The notes beneath the pieces were generated by a model. It did no database searches. It saw only the letters and a program-made list of their open reading frames with translations, and was not told the origin of the DNA. Shown here one piece after another: positions 1 to 7,261 of a stretch of 10,604 bases of DNA. Position 1 is the stretch's first letter; each line of letters opens with the position of its first letter. The position numbers and the translations under genes were made by a program. The stretch covers positions 1 through 10,604 of the forward strand of contig JAISDP010000028.1 in NCBI GenBank assembly GCA_031264715.1, in the 5' to 3' direction. Source of the DNA: Bacteroidales bacterium (GTDB taxonomy: Bacteria > Bacteroidota > Bacteroidia > Bacteroidales > UBA4181).

Positions 1-992
1 CAGTGCCTGCCCGCACCAAAACCAAAGATATCCTTTGGCTTCTTCATTATCCTGTACATCGAAAACATCCAAAAACAGTTGTCTTAACCGGTATGCCTCT
101 CCCAGTTTGGGATACAGGGCAGCAACGCATCCAGTTCCGCCTTTTTGGCTCCTGACAGATTTTCATATTTCCTTAAAATTGTATATCTGTGATTCTTAAG
201 TAATTCATTTTCCTTTCGCTCCAGTCTTCTTACTTCATCCAGTGCCTCATTGAGAGATTTTACCAAATGAAATTTGTCAAATACTATTTGTGATTCCGGC
301 AAATGATTGATTACTCCGCTAATAAATGCGGGGGACATATCCATGCTTACCAGTTCTATATTTTCTTTTTTCCCTGACTTTGCTTCCAGTTCCGTTACAA
401 ATTTTTCTACTGTACCGCTGTCTTTGCCTTCGGTTACAAATATCGTTCGATGTTCTTCCAAATCTACAAACTGAGTAATATATTCATGCCCTTTTTTACG
501 CGAAGTTTCATCTACGCCAACGCATGTTACTTTGCTTAAATCATCTTCCGATACTGCTTTTTCAAGCCAGTAATCGAATATGCTCCATATGCGAGGCCGG
601 GTTACCGACAGATTCTCCGCCACCCTGCACACGGGCATCTCACTTTCTATAAGCAACATGGCATACGCTTCAAACAGCAGCCACTGCCTGATCTTGCCCA
701 TGGAACTTCTATCCGGTATGCTTTGCCTTCCGCATCTTTTATATAAGCGCGGAACACGGGCATGAAGATAGCATCTGTGCTGAAAAAAATTCAGATGCTG
801 CCACTGCCTCTCTTCCGTATCGTAGGCGACAGTTTGTTCTCCTGTACGGGATGTAAATTTGCAACCGCGCTCAAAATCAAGGTAAATATGAAGTTCCCGA
901 TCATCGCTTCCCAATGTCTCAAAGCGAATTTCCCGTATTTGCCAGGGTAATTCCAAGCCTAAAACTGTCGTAAATATTTGTGTACTGTTCAT
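1..992 (-). pseudogene. ISL3-family transposase, broken by frame changes, 3' end off the window
   Basis: The minus strand encodes an ISL3-type DDE transposase starting at ATG 990-992. Recognisable family parts include LNFFQHRCYLHARVP, LLFEAYAMLLIESEMPV, the first catalytic aspartate region GVDETSRKKGHEY, and SMDMSPAFISGV with the second aspartate. The formal frame stops at 84-86 after 302 residues, whereas the family is usually about 400 or more. Three breaks are visible. Between about 740 and 680 the family sequence (IKDAEGKAYRIEVPWARS) sits in the +1 frame and then returns. Near 121-130 the homology moves to the -1 frame (YPKLGEAYRLRQLFLDVF) and stays open to base 1. The 302-residue frame therefore contains about 20 out-of-frame residues and lacks the C-terminal part with the third catalytic residue. 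An active protein is unlikely. Confidence 0.85.
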
Positions 993-996
993 GACG

Positions 997-1029
997 CAAA
1001 GGTACTCTTTTTTTATTTACCCACACAAA
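997..1029 (-). promoter_or_regulatory. Bacteroidota-type promoter of the ISL3 transposase
   Basis: On the minus strand a TTTG element (1026-1029) is followed after 21 bases by TACCTTTG (997-1004), an exact match to TAnnTTTG. The TTTG lies inside the presumed terminal repeat. The -7 box ends only four bases before the annotated ATG, so the transcript would be nearly leaderless or translation would start further in. Assigned by motif only. Confidence 0.5.
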
Positions 1030-1110
1030 ACGTTATAGAGCCAGTATATATTATAAAAAGTGATCTGTACGCTTCATTTTGATGGTCTTTGTCCGTGGGT
1101 CAGCTGTATA

Positions 1111-1188
1111 TTTCTATTGATATGGTTTCCCTGACGGGAAATGCACCCGATTCTTCTACCAACCGCCTTGTGATGCCGGAAGGCATCC
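1111..1188. repeat. Hairpin-bearing intergenic repeat, copy A
   Basis: This spacer begins with TTCTATTGATATG (1112-1124). Next comes a hairpin with a 6-base stem, TTTCCC/GGGAAA (1126-1131 with 1136-1141), and loop TGAC. After about 30 bases there is a second hairpin, GATGCC/GGCATC (1172-1177 with 1182-1187), with loop GGAA. The same three elements in the same order and orientation occur at 3762-3819, on the other side of porZ. No protein reading explains it. Confidence 0.6.
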
Positions 1189-1215
1189 GATTTGGATAAC
1201 CCTCCGTCTTATTTT

Positions 1216-3594
1216 TCAGTGTACGAATAATATCTTGGTAACGTGTGTTTTGGAACCATCGCTGTTGGTGCAGAAGACCAGGTATACGCCGGTAGCCACT
1301 CTTCTACCTTGCCGGTTACGGCCATTCCATACGGCCTGTCCGCCTAAGGTGCGGGTTTGGTATACCAGGTTGCCTGCCACATCGGTAATCTTTACATCGG
1401 CATCCCTGATAAGCCCTGTGATGGTTATTTCGCCCTGGTATTCGGGACGGACGGGATTAGGAAATGCATATACGCGGCCGAAGTCTTCGCCGCTCGATAC
1501 GGCATCGCCACGGTAGGCCACGATACCGTAATCGGTGGCAAAAAAGACTTCGCCGGTCCTGTCATTGATGGCTATATCATGTACTTTGTTGGAGAACAAC
1601 GGGCTGTTATCCACCGTGAAATGTTTCACTTCGCTCACATTGTCCTCTGCGACTAAGAATACGCCGGCTGTTTCGGTGCCGAACCATTTCCGGTAAGCTC
1701 CGTCGATAGCCACCGACAGAACATTTTCGGAGCCAAGCAGGGCGTACGTGTGACTTGGTTCGTCGGTTCCGGTGCGGAGAGGGTGGGCGCCCGCAGTACC
1801 CTCGCCGCTTAATATAGCCGCCGGATTTTTGTAATACACGGGACCTTGCGTGGTACCCGCCCAGATAATCCCGTCGGGCGTGCCGGATATCTGATTGCTC
1901 CGGTTGATCAGCGCTGTCCCGTTGTAATTGTAGGGCTTGAACGATATACTTGCACCGCTTTGCCCCTGTTCGGATAACGTTTTACTGAAAACAAGCAAAC
2001 CATTGTAACCCTGTGTGGTCCATACCTGGCTATAATTATCGCCTGTGAACCGCCCCAGACTCGATGTGACCTGCCATGGAAGCGCTTTCCATTGCCCGGC
2101 CCCGAACAGGCTTGCCTGTTTATCGTTGCTCACCCAGAGTTTATCGTCGGCATCTATCAGTAGTCCGCCGCACAGCACATTCCCCAAATAATCGGCAACC
2201 AGGGTACTGTTGTTTTGCGTGTACTGGGTCTTCTTCACGCCGTTTTCAAACACATACAAGCCCTTTCCCCACGATGTTACATAATATGTTGACGGTTGGT
2301 TCTCGAAAACGTCTACATCCGTAAAGTCGTACGCATCCGGCGGACTAATGCTGCTCCAGTTGTTGGCATAGAAAGTGTGTATTTCGCCTGGACGGTTCAG
2401 CGGCATCCCGTCTTCGTCCCTGCCACCGCTTGCTGCCAGCAAGCGGTCGGCTTTGAATCGCAGCGCCGCTGCATGGTTGGACGCCGGCCCATTGGGTAAA
2501 TGACAGGATATGGCGTTGCTGGCCAACTGCCATTGTACCAGTCCCCGGTTGTTATCGGCAATCCAGCACGACCCGTTGCTGTCCAGGGCGGCATCATAAG
2601 CTGCAACCGGTGTACCGTCGTATGACTGTATTGTATTTTGTATTGAGTTGGCGGTTGTGCTGTAGATGAAAACAGCATTGGATGCGCTCACCAGCAGGCT
2701 GTTCCCTGAAACAGTCAACCGGTGAATCGTTTCGATTGTATAGGGTACCGGTAACGATTTCCAGGTAAACCCGTCATAAACAAACAGGCGATTGTCCCTG
2801 TCGCGGGCATACAGGTAATTATCCGTCGAAACGGCTTGCATCAAGGTGCTGCCAGGCGTATCGTCCATTTTCTCCCAAACCGAAAAATCAGTTAGCAAAC
2901 GGCTCCGGCTATCCGCCTTTTTCAATCCCTGGGCAGTCGTTGCATAGAAATAACCATTGAATTCCGCCAGGGAAAAGACTTCGGCCGGACTTCCGCTGTC
3001 GCCGATGATATATGTGTCGCGGATTTGCCTCAACTGTAAATCGACCATGACGATGCCAAAACAGCAGGAGATGTAAGCGTTTGTCCCTGAGACATAAATG
3101 TGATTGATCCGTTTGTCGGCGTATCTGCCGCTCTGCTTTATGCCGGGGATATTGTAGACGGCGCTCCCCGCCACAATATCGAGGTTGCCGTTCACGTATC
3201 CCGCCACAACGACATTGATGGCGGCAGCATACTGCATGGCCGTGATTCCTGCATCGTTCAACCCGTTCACTTTGGTCAATTTGTCGAGACTGCGGCTTGG
3301 TATGTCGTAGATGCACAGTCCGACACCATTGCTGCAATATATCTTACTGCCGGCGATGGCAACAGCTTCGGCGGCGGTCCATGAGAGATGATCGCGCCAC
3401 GTCCCGACGGGAATCTGGCAAGCGAGAGGCGGCATGTGACAGGCGGCAAGGAAAAGGATAAGGAGTGAAGAACGAAGAACGAAGAACGAAGAACGGGAAA
3501 GCTGAGACTTCCCTTTTGGAACGGCAGTACCGGGAGCTTCCACTGAACCCGGGAAAACGCCGTAATAATGAATTATGTCCGATTTGACCGTCAA
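1216..3594 (-). CDS. porZ: Type IX secretion system protein PorZ
   Basis: PorZ is a cell-surface member of the PorU-PorV-PorQ-PorZ attachment complex, which removes the C-terminal signal of type IX cargo and anchors it to anionic lipopolysaccharide. The 792-residue frame has a hydrophobic stretch around residues 43-51. The mature region begins near Q60 with QIPVGTWRDHLSW, a typical PorZ start. A long beta-propeller region follows, with regulator-propeller-like repeats (for example WIADNNRGLVQW, KWFGTETAGVFLV). It ends in a type A C-terminal sorting-like domain from about residue 709 (YAFPNPVRP, then TGVYLV, ending KILFVH). The listed start is TTG at 3592-3594; no ATG lies upstream of the hydrophobic stretch in any frame, so the true start is uncertain. 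Four GAAGAAC repeats sit just before that stretch. LAAC at residues 49-52 resembles a lipobox. The gene is isolated from its neighbours by repeats and spacers. Confidence 0.85.
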   Translation of the reverse strand: MTVKSDIIHYYGVFPGSVEAPGTAVPKGKSQLSRSSFFVLRSSLLILFLAACHMPPLACQIPVGTWRDHLSWTAAEAVAIAGSKIYCSNGVGLCIYDIPSRSLDKLTKVNGLNDAGITAMQYAAAINVVVAGYVNGNLDIVAGSAVYNIPGIKQSGRYADKRINHIYVSGTNAYISCCFGIVMVDLQLRQIRDTYIIGDSGSPAEVFSLAEFNGYFYATTAQGLKKADSRSRLLTDFSVWEKMDDTPGSTLMQAVSTDNYLYARDRDNRLFVYDGFTWKSLPVPYTIETIHRLTVSGNSLLVSASNAVFIYSTTANSIQNTIQSYDGTPVAAYDAALDSNGSCWIADNNRGLVQWQLASNAISCHLPNGPASNHAAALRFKADRLLAASGGRDEDGMPLNRPGEIHTFYANNWSSISPPDAYDFTDVDVFENQPSTYYVTSWGKGLYVFENGVKKTQYTQNNSTLVADYLGNVLCGGLLIDADDKLWVSNDKQASLFGAGQWKALPWQVTSSLGRFTGDNYSQVWTTQGYNGLLVFSKTLSEQGQSGASISFKPYNYNGTALINRSNQISGTPDGIIWAGTTQGPVYYKNPAAILSGEGTAGAHPLRTGTDEPSHTYALLGSENVLSVAIDGAYRKWFGTETAGVFLVAEDNVSEVKHFTVDNSPLFSNKVHDIAINDRTGEVFFATDYGIVAYRGDAVSSGEDFGRVYAFPNPVRPEYQGEITITGLIRDADVKITDVAGNLVYQTRTLGGQAVWNGRNRQGRRVATGVYLVFCTNSDGSKTHVTKILFVH
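3467..3494. repeat. Four perfect tandem copies of the heptamer GAAGAAC inside porZ
   Basis: Units lie at 3467-3473, 3474-3480, 3481-3487 and 3488-3494. On the coding (minus) strand they read GTTCTTC and encode the SSFFVLRSS segment directly before the hydrophobic core of the signal peptide. Seven is not a multiple of three, so gain or loss of one unit changes the frame linking the upstream start to the porZ body. The repeat itself is certain; any role is inference. Confidence 0.95.
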
Positions 3595-3723
3595 AATATG
3601 ATACTTTTCAAAAAGGCAATTTTATCAAATTTTATTCATTCCGCAAAATGAGATAAAAATCATGGGCAATTCAAATTGTCACAAGCCTTGGAAGGTTAGC
3701 GCCGTATGAGATTTCACATAATG

Positions 3724-3819
3724 AATCTCCTGCGGAGATTTGTTGATGTTTTCCGCATGGATTCTATTGATATGAATGCCCTGACGGGCAATATTTTGTA
3801 CATTTGATGCCGGAAGGCA
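3724..3819. repeat. Hairpin-bearing intergenic repeat, copy B
   Basis: Three short hairpins follow one another: AATCTCC/GGAGATT with loop TGC (3724-3730 with 3734-3740), TGCCC/GGGCA with loop TGAC (3777-3781 with 3786-3790), and TGCC/GGCA with loop GGAA (3808-3811 with 3816-3819). TTCTATTGATATG at 3762-3774 precedes the second hairpin. The last two hairpins and that leader match copy A at 1111-1188. In the middle hairpin one pair has changed from T-A in copy A to G-C here, which keeps the stem. Confidence 0.6.
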
Positions 3820-3877
3820 GGGTATCAGTGACATTGTGTGCAATGCGCAAAGTCAGTGATGTCCGACATTTTGAAAA

Positions 3878-3922
3878 TAGAACGCGGAAGAAACGGATAA
3901 AATCCGTTTCTTCCGCGTTCTA
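3878..3922 (-). terminator. Long perfect hairpin, transcription terminator after kdgK
   Basis: Two 21-base arms (3878-3898 and 3902-3922) pair without mismatch around an AAA loop. The structure begins eight bases after the kdgK stop codon. On the minus strand it is followed by TTTTC, and on the plus strand by CCGGTTTTT, so it could act in either direction. Position and structure support an intrinsic terminator for the minus-strand arm of the hexuronate locus. Confidence 0.8.
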
Positions 3923-3930
3923 TCCGGTTT

Positions 3931-5010
3931 TTAACGTTTTACGCGCGCATTTCCTTTCCAGATGCTCCACACCATTTCCTCGTCGGCTGGTTGTGCGTAG
4001 TCGGTAAGGAACGTGGTAGCCAGCGCGCCGGTAGCCCATCCGAACTGTGTACACTTTTCGGCTTCCCATCCTTTCAGGATACCGTAAAGCAAGCCGCCCA
4101 CAAAGCCGTCGCCGCCGCCGATACGGTCCAGAACACGGATCGTACGCGGTTCGATGACCTCGAACTTATCGCCTTCGAGCACGATAGCGCCCCACAGATG
4201 CTCGTTTACGCTGACTACCTGGCGCAGCGTAGTAGCAAAAACGGATGTTCCCGGGAAAGCTTTTTTCACGCGCATGGTCATATCCTTGAATGCGTCGATC
4301 TTGTCGGCAATAGCCTTACCGCCGGCTTCGGGACCTTCAACGCTAAGGCAAAGCTGGAAGTCTTCTTCGTTACCGATCAGGATATCCGCTACGGAAGCGA
4401 TTTCTTTGAACGTTTCGTGCAGTTCCTTTTCGCGGCCTTTCCAGAACGAAGCCCTGTAATTGAGGTCGAATGAGATGCGGGCGCCGTATTTTTTTGCAGC
4501 ACGCGCCAACTCAAGGCAGAAATTGCTCGTTTCGGGCGATAGCGCGGCAATAAGTCCCGACATGTGGATGATCTGCACGCCTTCCTTCCCGAAGATACGT
4601 TCGAGGTCAAAATCCTTCACGTTGAGCGTGCGTCCAACTTCGCCGGCACGGTCGTTGTGGACGCGAGGGCCGCGCGAACCGTAACCGCTGTCGGCAATAT
4701 TGAACTGGTGCCTGTAGCCCCACGGGTTGCCCTGTTCTACCTCGGCGCCTTCGTACTCCATTCCGCGACTTTTCAGGTTCGACTTGATGAACTGCGCAAT
4801 GGGACTGCCTTTCACGAAAGTGGTAAGCACCTTCACCGGCAAACCAAGGTACGACGAAATGCTGGCCACGTTGGTTTCGGCGCTGGTGGCCTGCATCTGG
4901 AACATATCGCCGCTATACACCGGCTGCCCGTTCAACGGCGTAATCCGCACACCCATGCTTGCAGGCACGATCATTGCCCAATGGGCGTCTTTTTTCAATT
5001 GGATACTCAT
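3931..5010 (-). CDS. kdgK: 2-keto-3-deoxygluconate kinase, PfkB family
   Basis: The product phosphorylates 2-keto-3-deoxygluconate (KDG) to KDPG with ATP in the cytoplasm, the step before KDPG aldolase. The 359-residue protein is a ribokinase/PfkB-type sugar kinase. It has an N-terminal sugar-binding part (SGDMFQMQATSAETNVA), a central ISFDLNYRASFW block typical of KDG kinases, and the C-terminal anion-hole and catalytic motif GGGDGFVGG, with D301 as the likely catalytic base. The usual motif is GAGD, so the middle alanine is glycine here. It is slightly longer than many KdgK proteins. The ATG at 5008-5010 has an A+T-rich leader without Shine-Dalgarno sequence. It is the last gene of the minus arm, 162 bases after the dehydrogenase gene. 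Other PfkB substrates are possible, but the uronate neighbours favour KDG. Confidence 0.85.
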   Translation of the reverse strand: MSIQLKKDAHWAMIVPASMGVRITPLNGQPVYSGDMFQMQATSAETNVASISSYLGLPVKVLTTFVKGSPIAQFIKSNLKSRGMEYEGAEVEQGNPWGYRHQFNIADSGYGSRGPRVHNDRAGEVGRTLNVKDFDLERIFGKEGVQIIHMSGLIAALSPETSNFCLELARAAKKYGARISFDLNYRASFWKGREKELHETFKEIASVADILIGNEEDFQLCLSVEGPEAGGKAIADKIDAFKDMTMRVKKAFPGTSVFATTLRQVVSVNEHLWGAIVLEGDKFEVIEPRTIRVLDRIGGGDGFVGGLLYGILKGWEAEKCTQFGWATGALATTFLTDYAQPADEEMVWSIWKGNARVKR

Positions 5011-5087
5011 AAAAATTTTATTGTTTAAAAGTTTAACTGTTTTTCGATGGATAGAATGTTAAATTCTAAGATTATCTCCAAAAGATA

Positions 5088-5124
5088 ACACGGATTTAAA
5101 CCTTTCGCGGATAAAAATCCGTGT
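5088..5124 (-). terminator. Inverted repeat in the gap before kdgK
   Basis: ACACGGATTT (5088-5097) and AAATCCGTGT (5115-5124) form a perfect 10-base stem with a 17-base loop. On the minus strand it is followed by TTATCTTTT, a weak T-run. It lies 77 bases before the kdgK start and could be a partial terminator, a processing site or a dispersed repeat. Confidence 0.4.
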
Positions 5125-5132
5125 CAATCTGT

Positions 5133-5165
5133 CCGGCCCGCATCATCAGCGTTCCATTGGGCCGG
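5133..5165 (-). terminator. G+C-rich hairpin directly after the SDR gene
   Basis: CCGGCCC (5133-5139) pairs with GGGCCGG (5159-5165), a 7-base all-G/C stem with a 19-base loop. It begins seven bases after the stop codon at 5173. No T-run follows, so a role in RNA stability is as likely as termination. Confidence 0.4.
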
Positions 5166-5172
5166 TTGAGCA

Positions 5173-6027
5173 TTATACCTTGCCGAAAGCGTTGAAACCA
5201 CCGTCAATGGGAATACAGATACCGGTAACAAACGACGAGATATCGCTCAACAGGTACAGCATGGCGCCGTTCAGGTCTTCGGGTTCACCGTATTTACCCA
5301 TAGGCGTATTGGTAAGCACTTTACGTCCGCGTGCCGTGGGTTCTCCGGTTTTTTCGTCGGTCATCAGAAAACGGTTCTGGTTGGTGAGGAAAAATCCGGG
5401 AGCAATGGCATTCACGCGGATTCCGGTTTTTGCAAGGTGCACGGCCAGCCATTCGGTGAAGTTGTTGATGGAGGCCTTGGCGGCCGAATAGGCCGGAATC
5501 TTTGTCAATGGCTTGAATGCGTTCATCGACGAAATGTTAAGCACGCCACCCTTGCCCGCTTCGAGCATATCGGAGGTAAAGACCATGGTAGGAAGCAGCG
5601 TGCCTTTGAAATTGAGGTCATACACTTTCTGGAAGCCTTCCATGTTGAGGCCGTAGAAGGTCTTGTCGAGCTGTGACAGGCTGTCGGAAGTCATTTCCTC
5701 CACCTGCGTAGTTGCTGCGGGAGAATTGCCGCCTGCACCATTGATCAGGAAGTTGATTTTTCCCAACTTCCCGTTGATCACTTTTTTGGCAGCTATCAGC
5801 GAGTCCTTGTCCAGCACGCTGGCGCCGACGCCAATTGTCGTTACGCCCGATTCCGCCTGTACTTCAGCTGCCAGCCCGGTAGCCGCTTCTTCGTTCAGGT
5901 CGACGATAGCGGTTTTTACGCCTGCCGAAGCCAGTCCGCGAACGAGGCTTGCGCCGATTACACCAGCTCCTCCTGTGAGGACGCATACCTTACCTTTCAG
6001 GTCGTCAAATGAAATTCTGTTCATCAT
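5173..6027 (-). CDS. SDR-family D-mannonate oxidoreductase (fructuronate reductase)
   Basis: This is a classical short-chain dehydrogenase/reductase of 284 residues. The cofactor-binding glycine motif is TGGAGVIG (18-25). NGAGG at 96-100 matches the family NAG motif. Catalytic residues are S167 in NISSM and Y180/K184 in YSAAK, with the PG motif at 210-211. The inserted segment around residues 212-245 (FFLTNQNRFLMTDEKTGEP) is characteristic of the SDR group annotated as D-mannonate oxidoreductase. That group reduces fructuronate to mannonate, a job done in enterobacteria by the unrelated long-chain UxuB. Two adjacent ATG codons (6025-6027 and 6022-6024) could start it. It lies between the regulator and kdgK in the same direction. 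The SDR assignment is firm; the substrate comes from family resemblance plus context. A gluconate 5-dehydrogenase-like activity is the main alternative. Confidence 0.8.
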   Translation of the reverse strand: MMNRISFDDLKGKVCVLTGGAGVIGASLVRGLASAGVKTAIVDLNEEAATGLAAEVQAESGVTTIGVGASVLDKDSLIAAKKVINGKLGKINFLINGAGGNSPAATTQVEEMTSDSLSQLDKTFYGLNMEGFQKVYDLNFKGTLLPTMVFTSDMLEAGKGGVLNISSMNAFKPLTKIPAYSAAKASINNFTEWLAVHLAKTGIRVNAIAPGFFLTNQNRFLMTDEKTGEPTARGRKVLTNTPMGKYGEPEDLNGAMLYLLSDISSFVTGICIPIDGGFNAFGKV

Positions 6028-6140
6028 TCTATTGATTTTATTTGGTTTATATATCTGTCTTTATTTTCTGCAAAAAATGACACATGAGTTATCAAGAAAA
6101 CTAAACAATCTACTATTCTTTATGGATAAAAAAATGATAA

Positions 6141-7220
6141 CTAATAATTGATATAATTGATATAATAATCGATATTTTCCTTAGTGAGAATGTCAATCGG
6201 CATGTAATTCACACGTTTGATCTTTTTGTTAAACACCAGATGGTTACATAGAGCCATGATGCCCTGGTACCCCTGGTCTTCGGGACGCTGTGCAATCAGG
6301 AACGAAACCGATTCGTCCTTGAGGGCTGCAACATTGCCGCCCGACAGGTCATAGCCGATCAGTTTCACATCTTTAATCTTCATTTTTTTCAAGATGCCGG
6401 CCAATTGGTAAACGCGCGAGTTGAACATAATGGCAGTCCGGATATGCGACGATTTCTTGAATATTTGCTCAATATCCCTCTGGTTACCGGCATTATCGTC
6501 GGCCGACATTTTGACCTGGATAAAATGATATTTATTCATTAAACCATTTGCTTTAAAATAGGCCATAAAACCTTCTTCACGCCGTTCGGTCTGATTTGAA
6601 GTACCGGCTATCCGTAATGTTCGTGCAACCAGTATCTCCGATCCCGGCAGCAACCCGTTTTCGAGAAGACGGGCAGCAGCATACCCGCTCTGGTAGGAGT
6701 GTTGTCCGAAGTACGACAGGTAAAATTCATCCTCCGTATTCGAATCGATATACACACCAGGGACATTCTTTGCGTGCAATTGTTCCATCAGCCGCGCGGC
6801 TTCCTTGCGGAAAGTAGGAGCTATCAGCACGGCATCGGGATTGGCGTCCAGCAATTTACCGGATACGGCCACAAAGCTTTGCGCATTGAACTGGTTGAAA
6901 TACAACTTTTCGATTGATATATTATAATTGCGCATCTCGACCTGCGCCCTGTCAATACCTTTTTCGGGCGCTTTCCAGTATTCGCCGGCCTTACATTCCG
7001 GCAACAGAGATGCAAAATGAAAAGTTTTTTTCATCGCCAGCGAGCGGGCTATTATATTTGGCTGGTAATGAATATTTTCTATGATGGACAGTATTTTCTC
7101 CCGTTTTTCCTCCGAAACCTGCCCGCGGTTGTGGATGACGCGGTCAACTGTACCCGACGACACACCCGCCATGTGGGCAATATCAATAATTCTGACCTTG
7201 TTGAATGGTTCCGGCATCAT
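6141..7220 (-). CDS. LacI-family transcriptional regulator of the uronate locus
   Basis: The 359-residue protein has a LacI-type helix-turn-helix at about residues 9-32 (VRIIDIAHMAGVSSGTVDRV), a hinge helix near 53-62 (QPNIIARSLA) and a C-terminal periplasmic-binding-protein-like effector domain (from about 67). It is expected to bind palindromic operators as a dimer and release them when a pathway sugar acid binds. It is the first gene of the minus arm and faces uxaE across a 207-base region with two palindromes, so autoregulation and control of both arms are likely. The effector is unknown; a hexuronate or a ketouronate is an inference. MM at the start gives two possible ATGs. The C-terminus (YYINYINY) is encoded by a 9-base tandem repeat. 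The gap to the SDR gene is 113 bases. Confidence 0.85.
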   Translation of the reverse strand: MMPEPFNKVRIIDIAHMAGVSSGTVDRVIHNRGQVSEEKREKILSIIENIHYQPNIIARSLAMKKTFHFASLLPECKAGEYWKAPEKGIDRAQVEMRNYNISIEKLYFNQFNAQSFVAVSGKLLDANPDAVLIAPTFRKEAARLMEQLHAKNVPGVYIDSNTEDEFYLSYFGQHSYQSGYAAARLLENGLLPGSEILVARTLRIAGTSNQTERREEGFMAYFKANGLMNKYHFIQVKMSADDNAGNQRDIEQIFKKSSHIRTAIMFNSRVYQLAGILKKMKIKDVKLIGYDLSGGNVAALKDESVSFLIAQRPEDQGYQGIMALCNHLVFNKKIKRVNYMPIDILTKENIDYYINYINY

Positions 7221-7261
7221 ATTAAATATTTCAAATTCTTATTGTTCAAACAATTCACCGT

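Larger units (their letters stand above)
1..1042 (-). mobile_element. ISL3-family insertion sequence, one end only
   Basis: This segment is the transposase-start end of an ISL3-family element; the other end lies left of the window. The outer boundary is placed at 1042 because the minus strand from there reads GGCTCTATAACGTTTTGTG, which resembles the GGCTCT or GGGTCT start of ISL3 terminal inverted repeats. ISL3 elements usually make 8-base target duplications, so 1043-1050 (AGTATATA) is the candidate duplicated target, but the matching copy would be outside the window. The only gene seen is a damaged transposase. The family call rests on the transposase; the exact boundary is inference. Confidence 0.7.
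3595..3930. other. Spacer between porZ and kdgK holding repeats and a terminator
   Basis: This 336-base stretch has no convincing gene. It lies upstream of porZ and downstream of kdgK, both on the minus strand. It holds an A+T-rich part next to porZ (about 3595-3680), the hairpin repeat copy B (3724-3819) and the long hairpin after kdgK (3878-3922). No exact TAnnTTTG box was found in front of porZ. Confidence 0.7.

Noticed and set aside
84..130. Programmed -1 frameshift in the transposase
   Set aside because: No slippery heptamer is visible at the shift point, and two other frame changes in the same gene point to decay rather than programmed recoding.
2909..3337. 142-residue frame on the minus strand inside porZ
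   Set aside because: It is an out-of-frame overlap within porZ with arginine- and histidine-rich shadow composition.
3991..5028. Plus-strand open frames of 160 and 154 residues opposite kdgK
   Set aside because: They mirror a confident kinase gene, have no promoter or leader, and show no domain.
5011..5172. Riboswitch in the gap before kdgK
   Set aside because: The two hairpins do not match any riboswitch layout I know and show no conserved core; they fit terminators or repeats better.
5663..6151. Plus-strand 162-residue open frame opposite the SDR gene
   Set aside because: It is antisense to a clear dehydrogenase; the apparent hydrophobic end comes from the A+T-rich spacer.
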